31,597 nucleotides of DNA from JAEUSG01 sp964590225 (GTDB taxonomy: Bacteria; Fibrobacterota; OXYB2-FULL-49-7; JAEUSG01). Of this stretch, positions 1 to 7,606 are shown in pieces (the stretch's first letter is position 1; the number at the start of each line of letters is the position of its first letter). Below the pieces are notes generated by a model. The model was given only the letters and a program-made list of their open reading frames with translations, searched no databases and had not been told where the DNA came from. Where the stretch lies: NCBI GenBank assembly GCA_964590225.1, contig CAZPWS010000035.1:1-31597 (forward strand), read 5' to 3'. Made by a program: the position numbers and the translations under genes.

Positions 1-47
1 GCGGCTTAAAGGAGTAATCGGATACGTATCATACACAACATTTGACA

Positions 48-713
48 TTAGCTCAGCGATGGGCTGAATCGAGAACCCATTATTCCGGGAAGGTGCTCCC
101 CGATAGATGTTCCGCCCCATGCGCCATTTATCATGCAAATTGGAAGTTTATTTTCGGTGATCAAATCAGTTCCAAGACGCATCCAACTCGCACCAATTCT
201 CAAGTGATCAGCGCTACCACCATGTGCCAGTCCCCAGACGGTGTCCGAAAGAACAGTGATGGAATCACTACGCATTGTTCCGAAGCTTCTTAACCACTTG
301 TTTGTTAAGCTTGAGCTTATATTAACACCTGTAACAACTGCATTGGATTGCCCAGTTATTAAAAAGGCATCGCCGCAAACAATTTCATCGCAATACAAAA
401 CAAGAGCTGTATCTAAAAAGACCCTCACCCGATATTCTACAAGCCCTGCATGTATCTTCGGAGCAAAGGAGAAATAAGCACTATCGCCCACATAACTTAA
501 CAAATGAGCTTTTCTGTAATACATTACTCCATTTTTATCAACAATAACAACCAACGAATCTTTTCCTGCGATAGTTACAAATCCACTTACCGCCACTACG
601 GCAGAATCAAAAGAATCGCGAGTATAGAGCTGCTTGGGTTTCGGCGATTCAATAAATGTTACCTGTGAAACTGCAATAACCGCAAAGGCAAGAATAAACG
701 ATACAGCTCTCAT
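48..713 (-). CDS. Exported sialate O-acetylesterase-like (SASA/SGNH) protein, truncated or frameshifted
   Basis: The product has 221 residues. An N-terminal hydrophobic segment (MRAVSFILAFAVIAVSQ) looks like a signal peptide. Around residue 118 the block GDAFLITGQSNA matches the catalytic-serine block of the SASA carbohydrate-esterase family, and INGAWGGTSI near residue 195 is the second conserved block. The family removes acetyl groups from sugars; the substrate here is unknown. The start is supported by AGGAGG 8 bases upstream. It lies 13 bp after the NHL-like gene, so it is probably the last gene of that operon. The frame stops at 48, before the late Asp/His part of the fold could be encoded, so the product appears incomplete. 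Another minus-strand frame is open from about position 95 to the window edge, so a frameshift is possible. Family assignment is fairly sure; intactness is not. Confidence 0.66.
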   Translation of the reverse strand: MRAVSFILAFAVIAVSQVTFIESPKPKQLYTRDSFDSAVVAVSGFVTIAGKDSLVVIVDKNGVMYYRKAHLLSYVGDSAYFSFAPKIHAGLVEYRVRVFLDTALVLYCDEIVCGDAFLITGQSNAVVTGVNISSSLTNKWLRSFGTMRSDSITVLSDTVWGLAHGGSADHLRIGASWMRLGTDLITENKLPICMINGAWGGTSIGEHLPGIMGSRFSPSLS

Positions 714-726
714 CTCTATTTTCCTC

Positions 727-2244
727 CTATTTCAAGAGAATCACGCGTCGTGTAAGTCGCAGCTTATCCATTTTTATCACTGCTACAAAATTACCTGCCG
801 CAACACGATGTCCCAAGTTATTATCCGCCATCCAGACGATATCATTTACCGGTGAATCAAGAGAAATATCGCGCACTACTTCACCCTTACAGTTATATAT
901 TACAAGTTGCGCTGATGCGCCTTTTCCCCAATATTTTTCCAGATTATAATGAAAAACCGTGGATGGATTAAATGGGTTTGGAAAAACAAAAAACGCATTA
1001 TCATCCGCAAGGTACCCGGGAACATTCTCAGAATTGACTGTAGCCGACAGCGTATCCCAAATATCAGTGGTATCTGTATTTTGAAAGGTCATTCGCTGGT
1101 GCAGAATACCTGTTTCGGCTCCGCCAGAAGGATTTGTAGTAAAAAAGAGATGCCCCTTATGATCTACCCAGTGGGGTCGGCCACATTTAGTGTTCGGTTG
1201 AGTATTTGTGATAAGATATGTCCCGTCTGCCATCAGATGCTTAACTGTATCCTGGTATATGCGACGCAGAACCCCCTGTTCATCCCCTCCCCCCATAAAC
1301 ATGACATTGCATGAAGGCGAGGCGATGAGTTCAGTTGTATGAAACCGAGCGTCCAAGCGCCAACCACCATTATCCTTGCCACCATCATGAGTGTATGAGC
1401 CGACATACATATCTGCCTGCCCACTTTTTTCGTCATATCGCAAAACAGAGCTCGGATCGCCTGGACTCCAGTAAAAAACACTGTCAGGACTAATATATGA
1501 ACCCGACTTCCACTGCCTGTAATTTGTCAAACCAATTGCCTGAAGTTCTTCAGCAGTCATTAAACGGGTAACCATTGACGATTCGGGCTTTGCGTGGTTG
1601 ATTTGTACCTTCCATATTCCACCATAGTTTGCATAATAGGCCGCGCTACCATTAGGGAGAATACCAAATTGTGGTGCACAACCAAATTTTGCGAGACTTG
1701 AATTAATCCAGGTACCTTTAGCAGGCTGCGTAGTTCCATTGCCCGAAACAGTGGAAACCCACCACCTTCCATCATCTTTCTGATAAATCATGCGAAGACG
1801 ATTATTAACATTATCAGCAACGAATACTCTACCGCTATCATCGCATTTAATGTTGTTGTACGAATCATAACCACCAGCAGTGGGACTAAAAAAGAATTTT
1901 GCCTGTGCTCCAGACCCGTCTCTAAAACCATGTTCCCCAGTACCTGCAATCACCTTCACTACACCATTAGTATCGCGCATCCAGACTTGCTGATTAAGCA
2001 TATCACAATAGTAATAACGGCCATAACGGTCGGAACACATGTAAGTCCGTCCCTGTATAATCTGCTTTGAAGGGCCGTCAACTCCGTTCTGAATTCCCCC
2101 ACACCAAGCCTTGGTAAAATGTTCCACATAAAGCGCGTTGCCAAGCGGTTCACGATAGAAGGATGGATATTGATATTCCGCAAATAATCCCGAAAAAAGA
2201 ATTGCCAAAAATAAGGCACTTGAAAATTTGATAGTATTGTTCAT
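727..2244 (-). CDS. Exported NHL-like beta-propeller protein with C-terminal sorting module
   Basis: The product has 505 residues. It starts with a signal peptide (MNNTIKFSSALFLAILFSGLFA). The middle contains propeller-like blades typical of NHL proteins, for example GTGEHGFRDGSGAQAKF followed by VFVADNVNNRLRMI. From about residue 418 a C-terminal domain opens with FPNPFNPST and ends RRVILLK, the pattern of FlgD-Ig / type IX-like sorting tails. It is therefore expected to be exported and possibly attached at the cell surface. No catalytic motif is visible; such propellers usually bind proteins or sugars. It lies 16 bp after the upstream secreted gene and 13 bp before the esterase-like gene, which indicates one transcript. 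Being surface-exposed is inferred from the tail alone. Confidence 0.75.
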   Translation of the reverse strand: MNNTIKFSSALFLAILFSGLFAEYQYPSFYREPLGNALYVEHFTKAWCGGIQNGVDGPSKQIIQGRTYMCSDRYGRYYYCDMLNQQVWMRDTNGVVKVIAGTGEHGFRDGSGAQAKFFFSPTAGGYDSYNNIKCDDSGRVFVADNVNNRLRMIYQKDDGRWWVSTVSGNGTTQPAKGTWINSSLAKFGCAPQFGILPNGSAAYYANYGGIWKVQINHAKPESSMVTRLMTAEELQAIGLTNYRQWKSGSYISPDSVFYWSPGDPSSVLRYDEKSGQADMYVGSYTHDGGKDNGGWRLDARFHTTELIASPSCNVMFMGGGDEQGVLRRIYQDTVKHLMADGTYLITNTQPNTKCGRPHWVDHKGHLFFTTNPSGGAETGILHQRMTFQNTDTTDIWDTLSATVNSENVPGYLADDNAFFVFPNPFNPSTVFHYNLEKYWGKGASAQLVIYNCKGEVVRDISLDSPVNDIVWMADNNLGHRVAAGNFVAVIKMDKLRLTRRVILLK

Positions 2245-2260
2245 TTTTTAGGCTCCCTGT

Positions 2261-3685
2261 TTACTCGTTTTCCCGTAAAACCCGCGCCACTACCTGACGG
2301 TTATCTGTCCCGTAATCCTTCTCGTAAAGCAAAAGAACAGTACCGTCTGGGCCAGGCGTTAAATTTGGCCAGAATACTGTACCAGCCTCATTATTACCAA
2401 CAGGAAAGGAAACCTCATCGACTTTGACCAATGATGCTAAATCAAGTAGCGTATCAGCTGTGAGTGAAGAGCGCATCAGTATAATAGCCTTAGAAATCGT
2501 TGTACTGGCCGTTTTCCACCAATAAGCTTCGAGCGCATTTACCACATTTTTCCCGTTGTAAGCTGCCGAGAATTTTTGTAGTGATGTCTGTCCACGCACA
2601 TTATTGGCAGTGCCTGCATCCATATCAAAGAAAAAGCCGCGCGGCTGGGGAATGGCACAATATCCTCCCGGCATCAACAGACTGTCTTGCGCATTCAGCA
2701 TAGTATCAAGGCGCTCACAGAAAAAATTTGGCGAACTTGACCAACCTGGGCAAGAGACAATCAATCCGAGACAAACGCCATTTGGTGTTGCACAATGGGC
2801 CGAAACATCCTGAACTAATTTACCTGCTTTATTAATCAACTTTGGCGCAACCACAAAGGCGCCAGTCGCTGCGTTAATTTTACACATCTTAAGTTGATTA
2901 TAATGCCAAAATGCCGTATTCATATTTACCCAGGCAATATTACAACCGCTTTCCGATGCACTTATTGATACAGAGAAACTTGCCTTTAGCCCATCCCACC
3001 AAGCGGTACTCATGCTTGCATAAGTCTGACGAGGATTGGCTGGTACTCTTGAAGAAAGGATCGATTCGGTTTCTGCGTCAATTACTATTCCATTCGCATC
3101 GAGAACTGTGCCTTCCGGCGTTACTCGCGCACCCCATATGCCGTACACAGGATAACGGCGCGCATCGTTCCAAACTACAAAGTAATTTCCATTGGCAAAC
3201 GCCACCTTGGGACGCACTGCATTGCTATCCCTTATAGCGCAAACAGCAAAACCATTTGCGTCCAGCACCTGTCCATCTTCTGTGACACGGGCTGCGTAAA
3301 CATCGTAATCGGTATTGCTTCTAAAATCCTCCCACACTACCAAAAAATTTGTACCGTCAAAAGCCACTGATGGATGGCTCTGATTGAAGTCGGCGTTACA
3401 TATTAAAATGCCTGCGGGATCGATAGATTGACCTGTCGTCGAGTCAATACGGGCGCAATAAATATCAGCGCCCTTTTGAATTGTACTCCGCTCTCCATCC
3501 GCCCAAACGGCAAGGTAATACTGTTTGCCAAAAGCAGCCGCTGGGAATCTTTGATGCAGTAAAGGCAGGTTGCATTGCGGAGCAACTCCGGCAAGTTCCG
3601 TGGAATTAAACGGACCGATAGTCTCTGCACATAGCAGACTAACAAGCCCCAGCATCATCCATTTCCAGATTTGCGATTGAATCAT
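2261..3685 (-). CDS. Exported repeat protein of unknown function
   Basis: The product has 474 residues and a signal peptide (MIQSQIWKWMMLGLVSLLCAE). Residues about 48 to 200 hold three similar units built on the pattern V-A-F-x-x-G-x-x-F-x-V-V-W-x-D-x-R, then a Y-x-A-R-V or W-G-A-R-V strand and L-D-A-N-G. They probably form propeller-like beta blades. No enzyme motif was recognised. Unlike the next gene it has no PNPFNP tail, so it may remain periplasmic, leave by another route, or act as a partner of the tailed protein. The start is supported by a strong AAGGAGGA eight bases upstream. It is the first gene of a three-gene run (this gene, NHL-like protein, esterase-like protein) placed 124 bp after the membrane AraC-type regulator. 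Confidence 0.65.
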   Translation of the reverse strand: MIQSQIWKWMMLGLVSLLCAETIGPFNSTELAGVAPQCNLPLLHQRFPAAAFGKQYYLAVWADGERSTIQKGADIYCARIDSTTGQSIDPAGILICNADFNQSHPSVAFDGTNFLVVWEDFRSNTDYDVYAARVTEDGQVLDANGFAVCAIRDSNAVRPKVAFANGNYFVVWNDARRYPVYGIWGARVTPEGTVLDANGIVIDAETESILSSRVPANPRQTYASMSTAWWDGLKASFSVSISASESGCNIAWVNMNTAFWHYNQLKMCKINAATGAFVVAPKLINKAGKLVQDVSAHCATPNGVCLGLIVSCPGWSSSPNFFCERLDTMLNAQDSLLMPGGYCAIPQPRGFFFDMDAGTANNVRGQTSLQKFSAAYNGKNVVNALEAYWWKTASTTISKAIILMRSSLTADTLLDLASLVKVDEVSFPVGNNEAGTVFWPNLTPGPDGTVLLLYEKDYGTDNRQVVARVLRENE

Positions 3686-3782
3686 TTTTCGTTCCTCCTT
3701 AAATAACTACATTTATTTGTTATCTATAAATTTATGTCCTTTTTACAAAAAATAGCTGAGTATTACTTGTCTTTTTCGCGAG

Positions 3783-3835
3783 AAAAGCGCTTTTTTGGCT
3801 GGAAAAAACTTAATTTGCTGGAAAATCCTTAATAA
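3783..3835 (-). promoter_or_regulatory. Candidate operator: 19-bp direct repeat plus 12-bp palindrome
   Basis: Two copies of GCTGGAAAA-N2-CTTAAT lie head to tail at 3798-3816 and 3817-3835 (15 of 19 positions equal), spanning the stop codon of the regulator gene. A perfect palindrome AAAAGCGCTTTT sits beside them at 3783-3794. Direct repeats spaced about two helical turns apart are typical of AraC-family operators. The site is about 110 bp upstream of the exported-protein operon. Binding is inferred only. Confidence 0.35.
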
Positions 3836-5858
3836 TCGACTGCCTAAACTCCGATGGCGTTAAATTTGTTTGAGCCTTAAATAATTTGTAAAAATAATCT
3901 GGATCCAAAAAGCCTACCAAAAGGGCGATATCAGTAACTTTTTTATCCGTAGTAAGAAGGAGTTCTTTAGCCTTCTCAATTCTAACCAAATTTAAATACT
4001 TGGCAAACTTAATACCATTTCTGCGAAAAATCTGATAAAAATTATGCTCAGCAATTTTAAGGTCAGTACATATCGAATGAACTGTTAAATCCTTATCGAA
4101 ATTCTGCGATATGAAGTGAAATATTCTTTCCATTTGCGGATCTTTGGATATTTCAATCGATTCTATTGCCTGCCTCGCTTCAATACTATTTCTTTTAATC
4201 TTACTTCTTTTATGCCGAACAAAAAAAAGAACGCCTATAAATAAGATGGATGCGATAGGTATGCCAAATACCAACCAATTAGAATAGTAAACTGAGCTAC
4301 CAATTAAAATGGTCCTCTCAAAAATATTTGACGAATTTTCTCTTGCCCTTTTCCCGTCATATCGGTAAGTTCTGAAGCAACCAACTATATGCCAGTGCCC
4401 AGGCTGCGCCTTTGCAGACAATCGCATTGTAAGACGAAGCTTTCCTCTTACTGGATCAAAAATCACCTTACCTTGCGAACAGTCAATAAATTTACCTACA
4501 ACGCCCCCTGCCAGCTTTAGCGACCTGGACTCGTTTTCAACACCCTCAAAAATTGTAAAGTTATCTCCATTGTAACTGATATTAACCTTAAAATTTGCAG
4601 TTGGCAGAAACACACCCCCTTTGTTTGCGGGGTTTCCATCCTGATAGGTTGAGTCGTGCATATACATCATAAAATATCCAATAGTATCCATATTTCCAGC
4701 GGTTACAAAGTGGACATGTAAATCGTACCAGATTCCTGGTTTAAGTTCCGAAACATCTTGTGTATCTTGTTGTTCTGTAAAAAAAATCTTCAGAATTTCA
4801 ATAGGAATGTCTCTACTCCTATCAACGAGTATAGAACACCTATAACTCCAATCGCCCCAATTTCCAAAATTGTTTTTATAGCGTGTCATAAAACTGTAAC
4901 GCCCTGAGTCTAACGGAAACGGTAGTATGATAGAACGACAATCGGCTAGATCAGTATGAATCCTGTTATATAGTGGAAAATTTTCTGATTTTGCTGAGTA
5001 AATCCGCCATTCCGACAATAAAAGCTGTTCACCTTCATAATTAGTTTTAATAGAATCCCACTGTAAGAGCGGCCTTGGATAGTCAGGCAAATATCCCCTG
5101 ATATGGTCAAACTGACCACGCACGCTATCTGGAAAAATTATTCCTCCAGTTGGTCGCGGTGGCACTGAAAATTTCTGTGTATTAGTTATTGCAAATTCAT
5201 CAAGAGACAACCTGCACTTTGCAGCAGCACCACTCCATTCTGCATATAGAAGAAGGGAAGTTTTATCCCTTGCATAATTGAAATGGCTTCCGGCTTCCAG
5301 TAAAGGACGGCCATTGATAAACGACTTTAGAATAATACTGTCCGGACCGACAAATTTCATATTGCTCTCGATGCAATATATTTCGCCCCTTTTAATTCCT
5401 GTTTTACTACTGAATTTATCATTTTCTGTTCTTGACGGTTGAAGCCTGTTACAAAGATATAAACCACCAATATTTGCATCATTACCAACTGAATAAACAA
5501 TTGCCGGCAGACCAGCATCTGAATACAAGCGGCTAAAATCTACACAGAAAAAATCGATTTGAGACGAGGACTTTTCGTCGGTTGTATAATCATCTACCCT
5601 AATGTAATAGGTCAGCCAAAAATCTTCCTGAAAGGGCACAATACCAGATATATCGAGATAAGAAGTCCTTGAATCAAGCTCCATCTGTAATCCGCTTGAA
5701 CCGTGCAAGGCAGCGGCAGAAGAAAATCTGGCGTCCCCTTTTTTATCGATAAACTTCCATTCGATACACGAATCATGGAAGGTGATACATGTATCACTTA
5801 TTACCCTTGAAGAATATATGAAGGAAAGAGATGTCAGCACTATAAGCTGTATAAGCAT
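3810..5858 (-). CDS. Membrane-anchored AraC-family transcriptional regulator with extracytoplasmic sensor
   Basis: The product has 682 residues. A hydrophobic start (MLIQLIVLTSLSFIYSS) is followed by a long extracytoplasmic region, probably a LamG/concanavalin-like fold at about 30-235, an FN3-like stretch to about 345 and a further beta-rich part to about 520. One transmembrane helix follows at about 528-548 (GIPIASILFIGVLFFV), then basic RHKRSKIKR. Residues about 576-678 form an AraC/XylS double helix-turn-helix, with the second-helix signature DIALLVGFLDPDYFYKLFK and LTPSEFR. It should sense an extracellular or periplasmic ligand, perhaps a carbohydrate, and regulate transcription from the membrane. 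It starts 5 bp after the nucleotidyltransferase stop, so it is probably cotranscribed with it. The likely target is the exported-protein operon just downstream. Only a weak ribosome binding site is seen. Confidence 0.85.
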   Translation of the reverse strand: MLIQLIVLTSLSFIYSSRVISDTCITFHDSCIEWKFIDKKGDARFSSAAALHGSSGLQMELDSRTSYLDISGIVPFQEDFWLTYYIRVDDYTTDEKSSSQIDFFCVDFSRLYSDAGLPAIVYSVGNDANIGGLYLCNRLQPSRTENDKFSSKTGIKRGEIYCIESNMKFVGPDSIILKSFINGRPLLEAGSHFNYARDKTSLLLYAEWSGAAAKCRLSLDEFAITNTQKFSVPPRPTGGIIFPDSVRGQFDHIRGYLPDYPRPLLQWDSIKTNYEGEQLLLSEWRIYSAKSENFPLYNRIHTDLADCRSIILPFPLDSGRYSFMTRYKNNFGNWGDWSYRCSILVDRSRDIPIEILKIFFTEQQDTQDVSELKPGIWYDLHVHFVTAGNMDTIGYFMMYMHDSTYQDGNPANKGGVFLPTANFKVNISYNGDNFTIFEGVENESRSLKLAGGVVGKFIDCSQGKVIFDPVRGKLRLTMRLSAKAQPGHWHIVGCFRTYRYDGKRARENSSNIFERTILIGSSVYYSNWLVFGIPIASILFIGVLFFVRHKRSKIKRNSIEARQAIESIEISKDPQMERIFHFISQNFDKDLTVHSICTDLKIAEHNFYQIFRRNGIKFAKYLNLVRIEKAKELLLTTDKKVTDIALLVGFLDPDYFYKLFKAQTNLTPSEFRQSIIKDFPAN

Positions 5859-5863
5859 AAAAA

Positions 5864-7216
5864 TTACTTTATAAAATTTTTCCGGACGAATGACAATGCT
5901 TCTTCTTCTGTCGAAATATTTTCTAGAAGCTGCTGATCCTCTACCTCTGTAAGTATCTTCTTGAAAAGTGGTCCGGGAGAAAGGCCAAGAGCCAAAAGAG
6001 CCTTGCCGGTTATGAGCGGAGGAGGAGAAATTTTCTCCTCTCCTATTTCAGTAATTTTTTTTATTAACAAATCGGCAATACTTAAATCCCTGTGGCTTGA
6101 AGAACAATCAAGCTTATGAAGCAAGTATTCCATCTGAAAAGTTGGTCTTCGAACAAACTTCTTCAAAGTATTTATTCGCATATTTGGCACATTCATGAAA
6201 GACATGTGACAAAATATCGCCTCCGATACATTCTCAATCATCCGGCCCGGAAGCTTCAGCCTCTTCATTATCCTTATGCCAATTGCCTTCCCAACAGTAT
6301 TGTGGTTGTTGAAACGGATACGGTCGCTTTCAAGCCTGAAAGTATCGGGTTTACCAATATCATGCAGAAGTGCGGACCATGCGAGTTCAGCTATGTCAAC
6401 CTCACCATTTTCTTTAGCTATTTCTCTCACTGATTTTAGCATGATAAGAGTATGCTTCCATACATCACCTTCAGGATGAAATTCCGGCGGTTGCTCAACC
6501 CCGATAAGCCGCTCAACTTCGGGAAGGATTATTTTTAGTAGTCCTGAAGAATGTAGCAATTCAAGCGCGCGGTCGGGATTAGGACCGGTAATCATCTTTT
6601 CAATTTCGTCCCGAATCCTCTCTATGCTGACCTCTTCAATTAAGTGTGATAACGAGCAAATAGCCTTCCAAGTTGAGTCTTCTATTGTAAAAGAGAGACG
6701 GGCGGCAAAACGGATGGCCCGAAGCAATCTTAATTTGTCTTCTGTAAAGCGCTGCGAGGGTTCGCCGATTGTTCTGATTATTGCAGACTTTATGTCGCTA
6801 ACTCCGTTTACATAATCAATAACCTGGTTAGAATTTATATCGTACAGAAGGCCGTTTATGGTAAAATCCCTCCGCTCGACATCTTCCCTTGCGGTTACAA
6901 AACGGACAGACAGGGGTCGCCTGCCATCGATATAGCGGTCATCTGCACGGAATGTGGCCACTTCGAAACTATGGTCGCCATCCATTACCATAACCACCCC
7001 GAAGCTTGCACCAACAGCAACCGTTCTATTAAAAATTTCCTGCACCTTTTCAGGCAAGGCGGAGGTGGCTATGTCGTAATCAGGCGGTTCTATCCCGAGA
7101 AGGCGGTCGCGGACGCAACCACCAACAAGATAAGCCTCAAAGCCTTCGGATATCAGCCGCCTTACGATTTGTTCAGCTTTAAGCCTCTTTAGAGCTGATT
7201 CTTCTACGGGAGCCAT
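5864..7216 (-). CDS. cca: CCA tRNA nucleotidyltransferase / poly(A) polymerase family protein with HD domain
   Basis: The product has 450 residues and belongs to class II nucleotidyltransferases, which add or repair the 3' CCA of tRNA. The N-terminal domain shows LVGGCVRDRLLG, the metal-binding DYDIA (D-x-D) and RRDFTINGLLYD. The next domain has RLLRAIRFAARLSF for ATP/CTP selection, and a C-terminal HD motif reads LLHDIGKP. I chose the ATG at 7216 because it has AAGGAG seven bases upstream and leaves 19 bp after trxA. An in-frame ATG at 7324 exists but would overlap trxA by 89 bp and add residues unlike the family. CCA-adding versus poly(A) or CC-only activity cannot be told from the sequence. 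None of the three tRNA genes in the window has a genomically encoded CCA, consistent with a need for CCA addition. Confidence 0.88.
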   Translation of the reverse strand: MAPVEESALKRLKAEQIVRRLISEGFEAYLVGGCVRDRLLGIEPPDYDIATSALPEKVQEIFNRTVAVGASFGVVMVMDGDHSFEVATFRADDRYIDGRRPLSVRFVTAREDVERRDFTINGLLYDINSNQVIDYVNGVSDIKSAIIRTIGEPSQRFTEDKLRLLRAIRFAARLSFTIEDSTWKAICSLSHLIEEVSIERIRDEIEKMITGPNPDRALELLHSSGLLKIILPEVERLIGVEQPPEFHPEGDVWKHTLIMLKSVREIAKENGEVDIAELAWSALLHDIGKPDTFRLESDRIRFNNHNTVGKAIGIRIMKRLKLPGRMIENVSEAIFCHMSFMNVPNMRINTLKKFVRRPTFQMEYLLHKLDCSSSHRDLSIADLLIKKITEIGEEKISPPPLITGKALLALGLSPGPLFKKILTEVEDQQLLENISTEEEALSFVRKNFIK

Positions 7217-7235
7217 CTTCTCCTTGACACAACTA

Positions 7236-7553
7236 TTAAAGAACTGCTGTGATTCGTTTATGTAGTTCAGCCTTAGGATGCGCCCCAACAATCTGCCCAA
7301 CAACGGTGCCCTCTTTGAACACAAGAATAGTGGGTAAGGTCATAACGCCGTAGCGACCTGCTATATCGGGGTATTGTTCAACATTAAGTTTACCTATTGT
7401 TACTGTTGCAGCAAGCTCGCCACTTATCTCTTCGAGTATGGGCATCATCGCCTTGCATGGACCACACCATGTAGCCCAAAAATCGACCGCGACCGGAAGT
7501 TGTGAATTTAGAACCTCTGCCTGAAAATTATCCGATGTGAACTCTTTTGACAT
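7236..7553 (-). CDS. trxA: Thioredoxin
   Basis: The product has 105 residues, the usual size of cytosolic thioredoxin. It has the active site WATWCGPCK at about residues 28-36 and the cis-proline region GVMTLPTILVFKEG. It reduces protein disulfides using electrons from thioredoxin reductase. No signal peptide is present, so it is cytoplasmic. The start has a modest AAGGGA upstream. It is the first gene of a minus-strand run with cca and the AraC-type regulator, and is divergent from priA with very little space between them. A possible promoter is TTGATA at about 7604 with an AT-rich -10 region, inside the start of the priA frame. Confidence 0.96.
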   Translation of the reverse strand: MSKEFTSDNFQAEVLNSQLPVAVDFWATWCGPCKAMMPILEEISGELAATVTIGKLNVEQYPDIAGRYGVMTLPTILVFKEGTVVGQIVGAHPKAELHKRITAVL

Positions 7554-7606
7554 AATTTTATCCCTTCGATATGGTTACCATTAAATTAATATTATTTTCG
7601 TATCAA

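Noticed and set aside
7217..7324. 36-residue N-terminal extension of the tRNA nucleotidyltransferase
   Set aside because: It would overlap trxA by 89 bp and is unlike the family; the ATG at 7216 has AAGGAG.
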